Origin: Arenibacter sp. P308M17 | GTDB taxonomy: Bacteria > Bacteroidota > Bacteroidia > Flavobacteriales > Flavobacteriaceae | DNA: 64,000 nucleotides | NCBI RefSeq assembly: GCF_003426735.1 | Contig: NZ_QVON01000003.1 | Location: 186,001-250,000 of the forward strand | Direction of reading: 5' to 3' | Part shown: one piece after another, positions 26,259-35,885 of the stretch | Layout of the letters: each line of letters begins with the position of its first letter | Numbering within the stretch: position 1 is the first letter of the stretch | Made by a program: the position numbers and the translations under genes | The notes under the pieces: model-generated | Told to the model about the DNA's origin: nothing | The model's input: only the letters and a program-made list of their open reading frames with translations | The model's database searches: none

Positions 26259-26553
26259 AAAGTAATTGCTTTGTTTTTTCTACACTTCGAATAAAGTATG
26301 GATTTGATAATGATCTCTCAGTTAACAAATCAACTTTTCGGTTAAACAACTGCTCAAGTTTTTCGTGCAATTCAAAGTAGTTATCCGTATATTTTTCAAA
26401 AGGGATTTCCTTAAATGAAATTAGTATGTCTATATCACTTGATTCATTGAAATCACTGGACGTTGCCGAGCCGAATACATACATCGTTTTAATGTCATAT
26501 CTCTCACAAAGCCTTTGCAATTCATGCTTATTATTTTCAATCAAGTTCAACAT
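26248..26553 (-). CDS. MNT-type nucleotidyltransferase antitoxin
   Basis: This is a 101-residue minimal nucleotidyltransferase. The signature is GSATSSDFNESSDIDIL (residues 28-44), giving Gly28-Ser29 and the metal-binding Asp40 and Asp42. MNT antitoxins transfer AMP to the HEPN toxin encoded next to them, and the overlap with the HepT-like gene fits a toxin-antitoxin operon. Flanking DNA is repeat-rich and the A+T content is higher than in neighbouring core genes, which suggests an acquired island. Because the toxin gene carries a nonsense codon, the antitoxin may be the only fully functional member. Confidence 0.85.
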   Translation of the reverse strand: MLNLIENNKHELQRLCERYDIKTMYVFGSATSSDFNESSDIDILISFKEIPFEKYTDNYFELHEKLEQLFNRKVDLLTERSLSNPYFIRSVEKTKQLLYAA

Positions 26554-27203
26554 TTTTCTATTCTTTATTCAAATATACGAATATAACAACTTGTACCTAT
26601 TACTTGTTTTAGGTATACTGTTCTTCAGCACATTTTACTAGACTATAAATCCTAATAATCATTAAATATTTTCGTGGGCGCGCAGCGTAAGGAAATAAGA
26701 AGTGGCTGTTGGCAGTCGGCAAGTTTAAAGTTTAAGGTTCAAAGTTTTAAACTTGTACCCTCAGCAGGTTGTCCTCCCCCCAGCCCCCTCCCAAGGAGGG
26801 GGAGTTAAAGGGGGTCTAAAAATCAATAAGTAAATTGTAATAACGTAAGTTAAAGCTCCTTCCCTTGGTTAAGGGAAGGTGGCTTCCCCGACCAGAGGAG
26901 GAGAAGACGGAAGGGATTGCAACCCATGGCCGGTCGTTTTAGCGCAAGGGTTTATAAAGTGCCAAGTTGGAAGACTTGTAAAGCTGTTGCTTGAGATTCT
27001 TTTTATGTTTTGTTTTGTAGGTACGGGCGTGACGCCCGCACCAGCGTAAGGAAAAAATAAGAAGTGGCAGTTGGCAGTGACAGTCGGCAGCTGGCAGCCT
27101 TAAAATTCAAAGTTCCAGGTTTAAACCCAAAATCCAGCATCTAGCATCTCAATTCTAGTATCTAGTCTAGCATCTAAAGTCTAGCACCCCCATTCTACAG
27201 CAA
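26554..27203. repeat. 650-nt non-coding, repeat-rich stretch
   Basis: No gene was seen. It holds a duplicated unit (AGCGTAAGGAAA..TAAGAAGTGGC.GTTGGCAGT at 26684-26718 and 27043-27078), hairpins at 26784-26802 (CCCCCTCC/GGAGGGGG) and 26858-26879 (CCTTCCCTT/AAGGGAAGG), the second copy of the 41-nt repeat, a CGGGCGTGACGCCCG palindrome (27024-27038), and degenerate 7-nt tandem words (GGCAGTC, AAAGTTT, TCTAGCA), especially 27068-27187. Confidence 0.65.
26886..26926. repeat. 41-nt direct repeat, copy 2
   Basis: It matches 25857-25897 at 40 of 41 positions and follows directly after the CCTTCCCTT/AAGGGAAGG hairpin. Sequence outside the 41 nt is not obviously shared, apart from a preceding GTGGCT/GTGGCTT. 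Confidence 0.7.
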
Positions 27204-28451
27204 TCAATTAAGCTCAAAGGTGCTGATCAGTTCAATTTTATTATCCAGGTATTCATATTGGTACAGGACTTCTTTCCCAATCATCAATAAATTATCCTCC
27301 ATGGGGATCACATCAAAGGTGTCTATGTCCTTAAAATGGTTAAGCTGCACCAAATCCTGAACATTGGTCTTATCATAGACCTTAAGTCCCGAGGCACCAT
27401 CGCACACAAATAGTTTTTCACCCTTTACTCCCAGGCCATAGGGTCCGTCCATGGGATAGGTCTTAACCAATTCGGGATTGGCAATATCCGATATGTCCAC
27501 AATAAAAAGCCCACTCTCGGTAGCACCACACATATTACCGCCCCTTAGGGTTACATAGGCATAATCCCCATCTACTACAACAGGGTCGCAGGCCGTACCG
27601 TGTTCAAATTCAGAAATAAAGCTCGGGGTGGCAGGAGAGGAGATATCATAAATATACATCCCCCTCATACTCCCTAAAAACAACTGATCCCCCCTGTTAA
27701 AAATAGTTTCTATATCAAAACCGGCATAGACGTCCTCCATATCCTTGGGATTTTCCAAATCTTCAATGTTGAATACATTTATATTATGACTGTCCACGGC
27801 ATATAAATAATCATTCACGATCTTAAAACGCGCCAAGGAACCGCCCTGCCCCGTTGTGACCGAATTTTGGGCGGCATTGGACAGCATAACATCAAACTCA
27901 CGTGAAAAATCTACCTGCACTTCCTCTATCAACCTTCTCTCCCTTACGGTTTCCCATCCTATTACCATATCATTTTCATAATCTATATCTTGCCACTCAT
28001 AAATATCTACTTCAAAAGGAAAAATCACGTTGTTCCTCAGCACATTTTCCAAACGGTTTACCATTTCAATACCATTGATGTCGGATATATCCAATACGAT
28101 CAAATCCGTAATACTGTCCGCAAATAGGTAATTGCCCTTTACGGAAACATCCACATTGCCCGGTATTTCTATAAAGGCTATTTTTTTGGGTGCCTTAGGG
28201 TCGGAATTATCAATGACATGGACCCCTTTATATTTCTCATTGACAAATACATACTCTCCGTAGACATAAATTTTGCCGGATTCATGCATAGGAACTGGAG
28301 CAATTATATCTATAGCACTTTTAAAATCGGCCATACTGATTGTTAAAGGCTTGGCCACCAGGTACTCTGCATATTTACCATCATCCTCCTCATTACAGGA
28401 AACAAACCCAAGGACAACCAACAGAAACCATAATAGAATTATCCTTCCCAT
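27204..28451 (-). CDS. LVIVD-repeat beta-propeller lipoprotein
   Basis: This 415-residue protein has a lipoprotein signal (Cys19 in GFVSCNEEDD) followed by several LVIVD repeats, which build a beta-propeller: VHVIDNSDPKAPKKIAFIEI, LIVLDISDINGIEMV, INVFNIEDLENPKDM, MYIYDISSPATPSFI, LFIVDISDIANPELV and LKVYDKTNVQDLVQL. It is probably displayed on the outer membrane. No catalytic residues are evident and the role is unknown. It is divergent from miaB across 155 nt and stands alone beside the repeat-rich stretch. Confidence 0.85.
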   Translation of the reverse strand: MGRIILLWFLLVVLGFVSCNEEDDGKYAEYLVAKPLTISMADFKSAIDIIAPVPMHESGKIYVYGEYVFVNEKYKGVHVIDNSDPKAPKKIAFIEIPGNVDVSVKGNYLFADSITDLIVLDISDINGIEMVNRLENVLRNNVIFPFEVDIYEWQDIDYENDMVIGWETVRERRLIEEVQVDFSREFDVMLSNAAQNSVTTGQGGSLARFKIVNDYLYAVDSHNINVFNIEDLENPKDMEDVYAGFDIETIFNRGDQLFLGSMRGMYIYDISSPATPSFISEFEHGTACDPVVVDGDYAYVTLRGGNMCGATESGLFIVDISDIANPELVKTYPMDGPYGLGVKGEKLFVCDGASGLKVYDKTNVQDLVQLNHFKDIDTFDVIPMEDNLLMIGKEVLYQYEYLDNKIELISTFELN

Positions 28452-28562
28452 ACTAATATTTTTAACGGATTCAACATTAATTAGATGCCATTAGCCCAAA
28501 TAGTTGCGTTGATTTTTGACAAATATTTAACTGTCAATATGTCATATTTAATCATATAATAC

Positions 28563-28570
28563 TATCTTTG
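28563..28570 (+). promoter_or_regulatory. Possible -7 promoter box upstream of miaB (TATCTTTG)
   Basis: TATCTTTG matches TAnnTTTG and lies 37 nt upstream of the miaB ATG in an AT-rich divergent region. A TTG at the usual -33 spacing was not found. Confidence 0.4.
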
Positions 28571-28606
28571 CACACTCTTAAAGATGAGGCTGAATGCACA
28601 ACAAAT

Positions 28607-30052
28607 ATGGAGAAGATTATTGATGAATCCTTACAGGGAACCGCCCTAACACTTGCGAAAAAAGAAAATAACAACAGAAAACTGTACATAGAGAGCTATG
28701 GCTGTGCCATGAATTTTTCGGACAGTGAAATTGTTGCCTCCATACTGTACAATGAAGGCTTCAGTACTACCCATAAGTTGGAAGATGCCGACTTGGTATT
28801 GGTCAATACCTGTTCTATTCGGGAAAAGGCAGAGCTTACCATCCGGAAAAGATTGGAAAAATTCAATGCCGTAAAACGGCATAGGCCGCATATGAAGGTC
28901 GGGGTTCTTGGATGTATGGCCGAAAGGTTAAAGACCAAATTGCTGGAGGAAGAGAAAATTGTGGATATGGTAGTTGGCCCGGATGCCTATAAGGACCTGC
29001 CCAACCTTATCCAAGAGGTGGACGATGGCAGAAATGCCGTAAACGTAATCCTATCCAAAGAGGAAACCTATGGGGATATATCCCCCGTGCGCCTAAATAC
29101 CAACGGTGTAACCGCCTTTGTCTCCATTACCCGTGGATGTGACAATATGTGTACATTTTGTGTAGTACCCTTTACACGGGGGCGGGAACGCAGTCGGAAT
29201 CCGCAATCCATATTGGGGGAAGTAAGCGATCTAGCCGATAGGGGATACAAGGAAATTACCCTTCTGGGACAAAATGTGGACAGTTATCTTTGGTATGGCG
29301 GCGGATTAAAAAAAGGATTCGAAAAAGCATCTGAAATGCAACAAGCTACAGCGGTCAATTTTTCCAACCTATTGGAAATGGTGGCGTTGGCACAACCCAA
29401 AGTACGTATCAGATTTTCTACTTCCAATCCGCAGGACATGACCTTGGATGTGGTTCGGGTAGTAGCAAAATATCCCAATATCTGTAATTATATCCATTTA
29501 CCCGTACAAAGTGGCAGCAATAGGATCTTAAAGGAAATGAACAGATTGCACACTAGGGAGGAGTACCTTGAGCTGGTGAGGCGTATAAAGGAAATAATAC
29601 CGGATTGCTCCGTATCACAGGACATGATTACAGGATTTCCCTCCGAAACGGAAGAAGACCATCAGGACACCCTTTCCCTAATGAAGGAGATTAAATACGA
29701 TTATGGTTATATGTACGCCTATTCCGAAAGGCCAGGGACGGCCGCAGCAAGGAATATGGAAGATGATGTACCACAAGAAGTTAAAAACAGAAGACTTACC
29801 GAAATTATTGCCCTCCAAAGGGAACATAGTTATTTTAGGAGCAAACAGCAGCTTGGAAAAACAACTGAAGTCCTGATAGAGGGATCCTCCAAAAAATCGG
29901 ATTTGGATTGGATGGGAAGGAACTCCCAAAGTTTTGTTGTGGTATTTCCCAAGGAAAACTACAAAATAGGGGATTTTGTGAATGTAGAAATTACCGATTG
30001 TACCTCCGGCACCTTAATAGGAAGGCCTCTGGGACTTTCCAATAACAATTAA
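28607..30052 (+). CDS. miaB: tRNA-2-methylthio-N6-dimethylallyladenosine synthase MiaB
   Basis: MiaB is a radical SAM methylthiotransferase that converts i6A37 of certain tRNAs to ms2i6A37. The 481-residue protein has the N-terminal UPF0004 domain with its three cluster cysteines ([21 protein letters not shown]), the radical-SAM motif CxxxCxxC in [13 protein letters not shown], and a C-terminal TRAM domain. The ATG at 28607 is chosen; a TTG 13 codons upstream is unlikely. The sigma-54 activator begins 3 nt after its stop, so the two are co-transcribed. Confidence 0.95.
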   Translation: MEKIIDESLQGTALTLAKKENNNRKLYIESYGCAMNFSDSEIVASILYNEGFSTTHKLEDADLVLVNTCSIREKAELTIRKRLEKFNAVKRHRPHMKVGVLGCMAERLKTKLLEEEKIVDMVVGPDAYKDLPNLIQEVDDGRNAVNVILSKEETYGDISPVRLNTNGVTAFVSITRGCDNMCTFCVVPFTRGRERSRNPQSILGEVSDLADRGYKEITLLGQNVDSYLWYGGGLKKGFEKASEMQQATAVNFSNLLEMVALAQPKVRIRFSTSNPQDMTLDVVRVVAKYPNICNYIHLPVQSGSNRILKEMNRLHTREEYLELVRRIKEIIPDCSVSQDMITGFPSETEEDHQDTLSLMKEIKYDYGYMYAYSERPGTAAARNMEDDVPQEVKNRRLTEIIALQREHSYFRSKQQLGKTTEVLIEGSSKKSDLDWMGRNSQSFVVVFPKENYKIGDFVNVEITDCTSGTLIGRPLGLSNNN

Positions 30053-30055
30053 ACC

Positions 30056-31327
30056 ATGGAATCGATCCAATCTATAAAACAGCGTTTTGAAATTATTGGC
30101 AATGATGTAAAGCTCAATCGTGCCATTGAAAAGGCCATTCAGGTGGCACCTACGGACATCTCTGTATTGGTTACGGGAGAAAGCGGCGTGGGCAAGGAAG
30201 CCATTCCAAAAATTATACACTCCCTTTCCCATAGAAAACATGCCAAATATATTGCGGTAAACTGTGGGGCCATTCCGGAAGGCACCATAGACAGTGAACT
30301 TTTTGGACATGAAAAGGGGGCTTTTACAGGAGCAACAGCTACCAGAAGTGGCTATTTTGAGGTAGCCGATGGCGGCACCATCTTTTTGGACGAGGTTGGG
30401 GAACTGCCCCTTACCACCCAGGTGCGACTTCTGAGGGTTCTGGAAAATGGGGAATTTTTAAAAGTTGGATCTTCCCAGGTCCAGAAAACAGATGTCAGAA
30501 TAGTGGCCGCTACCAATGTTCATATGTTCGAGGCCATTAAAAAGGAAAAATTCAGGGAAGACCTCTATTATCGCTTAAGTACGGTAGAAATAAACATCCC
30601 CCCATTACGGGAGCGCAAAGAGGATATCCATTTATTGTTCCGCAAATTTGCATCGGATTTCGGGCAGAAGTATAAAATGCCCACCATTCGTTTGGATGAC
30701 GATGCCGTGCAACTACTTTTGAAATACAGATGGCCCGGCAACATTCGCCAGTTAAGGAACATAGCGGAACAGGTTTCCGTGTTGGAGGAAAGCAGGCTAA
30801 TTACCTTGGCCACCCTGAACAGTTACCTGCCCAATTCCAGCAATAGCAACCTGCCCGCCATAGTGGGAAAGGATAAAAAGGAAGGCGACTTTAGTACGGA
30901 AAGGGAAATATTGTACAAGGTTCTTTTTGATATGAAAGGCGATCTGAACGATCTTAAGAAGTTAACATTGGAACTGCTCAAGCACAACGACAGTGAAAAA
31001 GTTCAGGAAGAAAACGAAAATCTTATCAGAAAAATATACGGGGATGACGAGGAGGAATATGCGGAACAGGAGGAAGGTCCAAGTGAAATTTTACAACTTC
31101 CAGAACCCTATATAGAGAAACCATTGGTCAAATCTCCCCAACAAGAGGACAAGTATCATTTTGCAGAGGAAATACAAGAGGAAGAAACCCTATCTTTACA
31201 GGACAAGGAAATAGAGCTCATTAAAAAATCCTTGGAACGGAACAAAGGAAAGAGAAAAGCGGCTTCTGCGGAATTGGGCATCTCGGAACGCACCCTGTAC
31301 AGAAAAATAAAACAGTACGACCTATAA
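30056..31327 (+). CDS. Sigma-54-dependent transcriptional activator lacking a receiver domain
   Basis: This 423-residue AAA+ enhancer-binding protein has Walker A GESGVGKE (about residues 42-49), the sigma-54 contact loop GAFTGA, Walker B GGTIFLDEVGEL, and a C-terminal Fis-type HTH (KRKAASAELGISERTLYRKIKQY). There is no N-terminal receiver, GAF or PAS domain; the ATPase begins almost at residue 10, so control must come from elsewhere. A long acidic linker (about 265-385, with DDEEEYAEQEEG) separates ATPase and HTH. It sits in the miaB-lptE-secG run, whose order is conserved in Bacteroidota. Targets are unknown; promoters upstream of lptE are natural candidates. Confidence 0.92.
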   Translation: MESIQSIKQRFEIIGNDVKLNRAIEKAIQVAPTDISVLVTGESGVGKEAIPKIIHSLSHRKHAKYIAVNCGAIPEGTIDSELFGHEKGAFTGATATRSGYFEVADGGTIFLDEVGELPLTTQVRLLRVLENGEFLKVGSSQVQKTDVRIVAATNVHMFEAIKKEKFREDLYYRLSTVEINIPPLRERKEDIHLLFRKFASDFGQKYKMPTIRLDDDAVQLLLKYRWPGNIRQLRNIAEQVSVLEESRLITLATLNSYLPNSSNSNLPAIVGKDKKEGDFSTEREILYKVLFDMKGDLNDLKKLTLELLKHNDSEKVQEENENLIRKIYGDDEEEYAEQEEGPSEILQLPEPYIEKPLVKSPQQEDKYHFAEEIQEEETLSLQDKEIELIKKSLERNKGKRKAASAELGISERTLYRKIKQYDL

Positions 31328-31330
31328 CAG

Positions 31331-31379
31331 TAGGCAATAGGCAATAGGCAATAGGCAATAGGCAATAGGCAATAGGCAA
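31331..31379. repeat. Perfect tandem heptamer array (TAGGCAA)x7
   Basis: Seven exact copies of TAGGCAA run head to tail between the sigma-54 activator stop and the lptE start, 39 nt before lptE. The perfect repetition suggests a recent expansion and likely length variation by slipped-strand pairing. Confidence 0.95.
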
Positions 31380-31417
31380 AAAAAATAAAAAAAGAGAATC
31401 CTGAAAAAAACTAATGA

Positions 31418-31936
31418 ATGTTTAAAATAAAAAGTCTTATAATTCTATTGGTGTTCACAGTATGCATTGCTGGTTGTGGCATATATAACTTTACCGGGGG
31501 AGACGTGGGAACGGCGACTACCTTTCAGGTGAATTATTTCCAGAACTACGCTTCCCAAAATCCGGGATCCACCTTTGAACCGGGAATGGATAGGGATTTT
31601 ACCCTGGCCCTGCAGGATCTGATATTGAACCAGACCAGTTTGGACCTAGTTAAATCCAACGGGGACCTGCTCTATGAAGGCGAGATCGTGGAATATAGAA
31701 TATCCCCTATGTCTGCCACCTCCCAACAAAACGCGGCGCAAAACCGGCTGAGTATAGGCGTAAACGTAAGGTTCTTTAACAACACCAAAGAGGATGTAGA
31801 CTTTGAACAACGGTTTTCCTTCTTCTACGATTATCCGGCCAATTCGCAATTGGCCAGTGTAAAGGATGAGGCCCACCAGATAATATTTGAACGTATTACC
31901 CAGGACATTTTTAATAAATCATTGGCAGATTGGTAA
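31418..31936 (+). CDS. lptE: LPS assembly lipoprotein LptE
   Basis: LptE plugs the LptD barrel that inserts lipopolysaccharide into the outer membrane. This 172-residue protein has a lipoprotein signal with a lipobox around VCIAGC (Cys20) and the small LptE/LptLPS fold, with the family's IYNFTGGDVGTATTFQVNYF opening and a strongly conserved position in the miaB operon. The ATG at 31418 directly gives the signal; another out-of-frame ATG lies 4 nt upstream. The TPR gene starts 3 nt after its stop. Confidence 0.85.
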   Translation: MFKIKSLIILLVFTVCIAGCGIYNFTGGDVGTATTFQVNYFQNYASQNPGSTFEPGMDRDFTLALQDLILNQTSLDLVKSNGDLLYEGEIVEYRISPMSATSQQNAAQNRLSIGVNVRFFNNTKEDVDFEQRFSFFYDYPANSQLASVKDEAHQIIFERITQDIFNKSLADW

Positions 31937-31939
31937 TTT

Positions 31940-32869
31940 ATGAACGTACAGGACTTTACATATTTATTACAAAACCCGGATGAAGTGGTTTCCCCTGTGC
32001 AGACCAAACAACTGGAAGATGTATTGGCGGAGTATCCGTACTTCCAGGCAGCAAGGGCCATGCATCTAAAAGGCCTAAAGAACCTCAACAGTTTTAAGTA
32101 CAACAACGCCCTTAAGTTAACTGCCGCCTATACGACAGATAGGGATATTCTTTTCGATTTTATTACCTCCATAGATTTTTTGCAGAATACCATCGCCGAT
32201 TCTATTTTGGGAAAATCCACTACTTTGAACGATACTCCCACCATTTCCGAAGAGATCGTATCCGAATTTAAAAAAGAAAGTGCCCTAATAGAAGAATCGG
32301 AGGACGAACCCTTACCAAGAACGGTAAAGGACGCCAATGATATTTTGGACCCCTCACTTTTTTCCTCCAAAGACCCGAAAATGGACAAGTCCATCTCGGA
32401 TAATAAAAAAAAAGCTGAAGAGCTACTGGAAATAGGAAAACCTTTAAATTTCACCAAAAGAGAAAAATACTCCTTTGCGGAATGGCTTCAATTAACCACG
32501 CACAAGCCTCAAAAGCTAAAATCCGAACCCAACACCATAAAGGAAGCAACAGCCAAAACCGAGTTAAAACCAACTCCAAAGGCCGATAAATTAAAAAAGA
32601 AAAAATTTGATCTGATCGACAAATTTATTGAAACAAACCCCAAAATCGTACCCAATGAAAACACGGTCAAGGTCACCATTAAAGACTCCCTGAGTTTCGA
32701 TAAAAATGAATTGATGACAGCCACCTTGGCCAAGGTCTATTTAGAACAAAAAAAGTACAAAAAGGCCATACAGGCCTACAAAATTTTAAGTTTGAAATAT
32801 CCAGAAAAAAGTAGTTTCTTTGCAGACCGAATTAAAGCGGTAGAAAAAATACAACAAGAAAATAATTAA
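31940..32869 (+). CDS. TPR-containing hypothetical protein
   Basis: This 309-residue cytoplasmic protein has a conserved Bacteroidota N-terminal section (FTYLLQNPDEV...LEDVLAEYPYFQAARAMHL), a variable, charged middle and a C-terminal tetratricopeptide-like pair (LAKVYLEQKKYKKAIQAYKILSLKYPEKSSFF, about 267-298). The function is unknown. It is embedded between lptE and secG with gaps of 3 nt on each side, so an envelope-linked or chaperone-like role is a reasonable inference. Confidence 0.8.
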   Translation: MNVQDFTYLLQNPDEVVSPVQTKQLEDVLAEYPYFQAARAMHLKGLKNLNSFKYNNALKLTAAYTTDRDILFDFITSIDFLQNTIADSILGKSTTLNDTPTISEEIVSEFKKESALIEESEDEPLPRTVKDANDILDPSLFSSKDPKMDKSISDNKKKAEELLEIGKPLNFTKREKYSFAEWLQLTTHKPQKLKSEPNTIKEATAKTELKPTPKADKLKKKKFDLIDKFIETNPKIVPNENTVKVTIKDSLSFDKNELMTATLAKVYLEQKKYKKAIQAYKILSLKYPEKSSFFADRIKAVEKIQQENN

Positions 32870-32872
32870 ATA

Positions 32873-33241
32873 ATGAATACAACATTTACAATATTCTTGG
32901 TCCTTATCATCCTAGTTTGCATCCTATTGATGCTCGTAATTATGGTGCAAAACCCTAAAGGCGGAGGATTGTCCTCATCCTTTGGCGGAGGTGGCAGCCA
33001 AGTTGTAGGAGGGGTAAAGAAAACTGGGGACTTTTTGGATAAGAGTACTTGGACATTGGCAACCATTTTGGTGGTCCTAATTTTGCTATCCAATGTAGCA
33101 TTGAAAGGAAGTTTCAGTGATTCAGATTCAAAATTGCTTAATGGCGACCCTATAGAAACAACTGCCCCGGATGCTTTGCCGGACACCTCTGTCCCCGCGC
33201 CTGCCACTAATGGCACAAGCACCCCTGACAGCCTTCAATAA
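32873..33241 (+). CDS. secG: Preprotein translocase subunit SecG
   Basis: SecG is the small non-essential subunit of the SecYEG translocon. The 122-residue protein has two transmembrane helices (about 3-23 and 59-79) joined by the typical glycine-rich loop with VQNPKGGGLSSSFGGGG, then a variable Pro/Thr/Asp-rich tail (about 85-122). It ends the miaB operon, and a strong terminator follows. Confidence 0.95.
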   Translation: MNTTFTIFLVLIILVCILLMLVIMVQNPKGGGLSSSFGGGGSQVVGGVKKTGDFLDKSTWTLATILVVLILLSNVALKGSFSDSDSKLLNGDPIETTAPDALPDTSVPAPATNGTSTPDSLQ

Positions 33242-33267
33242 CAACAGAAAACAAATTTAAAATATAA

Positions 33268-33303
33268 AAAATGCCAGCTTAAGTGACAAGCTGGCATTTT
33301 TGT
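33268..33303 (+). terminator. Rho-independent terminator after secG
   Basis: AAAATGCCAGCTT (33268-33280) pairs perfectly with AAGCTGGCATTTT (33288-33300) across a 7-nt loop and is followed by TTTGTTT. It separates the miaB-secG operon from groES. Confidence 0.93.
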
Positions 33304-33383
33304 TTAACAATGTGTCAGTTTTAAGGTAATGGCATAATTTCTGCCTATTAAAATCAAACTTAAAAACATAAAATCTAAATAAT

Positions 33384-33662
33384 ATGGCTAAAGTTAGCAT
33401 TAAACCATTAGCAGATAGAGTTCTAGTAGAACCTATGGCTGCCGAAACAAAGACTGCATCCGGTCTTTACATCCCTGATACCGCAAAGGAAAAACCACAA
33501 AAAGGCAAAGTAGTTGCCGTTGGTCCTGGTACCAAAGATGAAAAAGTGACCGTTAAAGTTGGAGATACGGTGCTATACGGCAAGTATGCCGGTACTGAAT
33601 TAAAGCTTGAAGGTACCGAATATCTTATGATGCGCGAAAGCGACATTTTAGCAATTATATAA
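33384..33662 (+). CDS. groES: Co-chaperonin GroES
   Basis: GroES caps the GroEL cavity and regulates its ATPase. The 92-residue protein has the canonical opening ([12 protein letters not shown]), the mobile loop region ([18 protein letters not shown]) and the ending ([12 protein letters not shown]). It is followed by groEL after 103 nt, so the pair likely forms a groESL operon. No CIRCE element was found upstream. Confidence 0.97.
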   Translation: MAKVSIKPLADRVLVEPMAAETKTASGLYIPDTAKEKPQKGKVVAVGPGTKDEKVTVKVGDTVLYGKYAGTELKLEGTEYLMMRESDILAII

Positions 33663-33762
33663 TATTGCTCCCATTCTCTAATTGTAGGGAAAATTTCAAA
33701 CAACAAAAAAATAGTATAACAAGTCTCATTCCATTTTATTTTGGAATGATAAATGAAATTAA

Positions 33763-35397
<1,635 letters not shown>

Positions 35398-35430
35398 GTG
35401 GCGAGCCGCCACAGGCAATTTATAATTACA

Positions 35431-35467
35431 AAAACCGTCCCTGGAATCCCAAGGACGGTTTTTTTTA
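35431..35467 (+). terminator. Rho-independent terminator after groEL
   Basis: AAAACCGTCC (35431-35440) pairs with GGACGGTTTT (35453-35462), and T residues follow. It also separates groEL from the converging HMA gene. Confidence 0.92.
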
Positions 35468-35480
35468 TTACCGGTTCTCC

Positions 35481-35840
35481 TTATTCATGATGCTGCCCAT
35501 CATCGGTATTATCCTCACGATACCGGCAACAGGGGTGCACACTTTCATAAGCTTCCTCCGTAGCCTTTAATTCCTTGGTATCATGACCCACTCCCACTAT
35601 GGCAGTTTTTATTTCCATCGAATTTGTTTTTCGCTCATCAATGACCAACGATAATTGATGGGTCGGGATGTCCCATAAAGCAAATTTAACCCCTTTTACC
35701 GCTAAGGCTGCTTCCTCTATCCTCTCCTTGCACATGGTACATTTTCCATTTACCTCAAAGTTCATTTTCTTATTTTTCTCCTGCCCATGGCCAACTGCCG
35801 TTAAAAGGGCAAGCACCGATCCTAAAACTAAATTTCTCAT
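35481..35840 (-). CDS. Exported heavy-metal-associated (HMA) domain protein
   Basis: This 119-residue protein has a signal peptide (residues 1-19, GHG-QE) and one HMA fold with the metal-binding CxxC pair Cys34/Cys37 (CTMC). The C-terminal tail has HPCCRYRED and ends GQHHE, adding more possible metal ligands. It lies 45 nt downstream of a TonB receptor gene on the same strand and is probably in that operon. Such periplasmic HMA proteins bind soft metals such as copper; the metal here is not proven. Confidence 0.85.
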   Translation of the reverse strand: MRNLVLGSVLALLTAVGHGQEKNKKMNFEVNGKCTMCKERIEEAALAVKGVKFALWDIPTHQLSLVIDERKTNSMEIKTAIVGVGHDTKELKATEEAYESVHPCCRYREDNTDDGQHHE

Positions 35841-35885
35841 ATCTCTATTTTATTTTAAAAGTTGAATAATTGATTTTAAATAAAA

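Noticed and set aside
31331-31379. Tandem array that might be a CRISPR
   Set aside because: The units are 7 nt and contiguous without spacers, and no cas gene is nearby.
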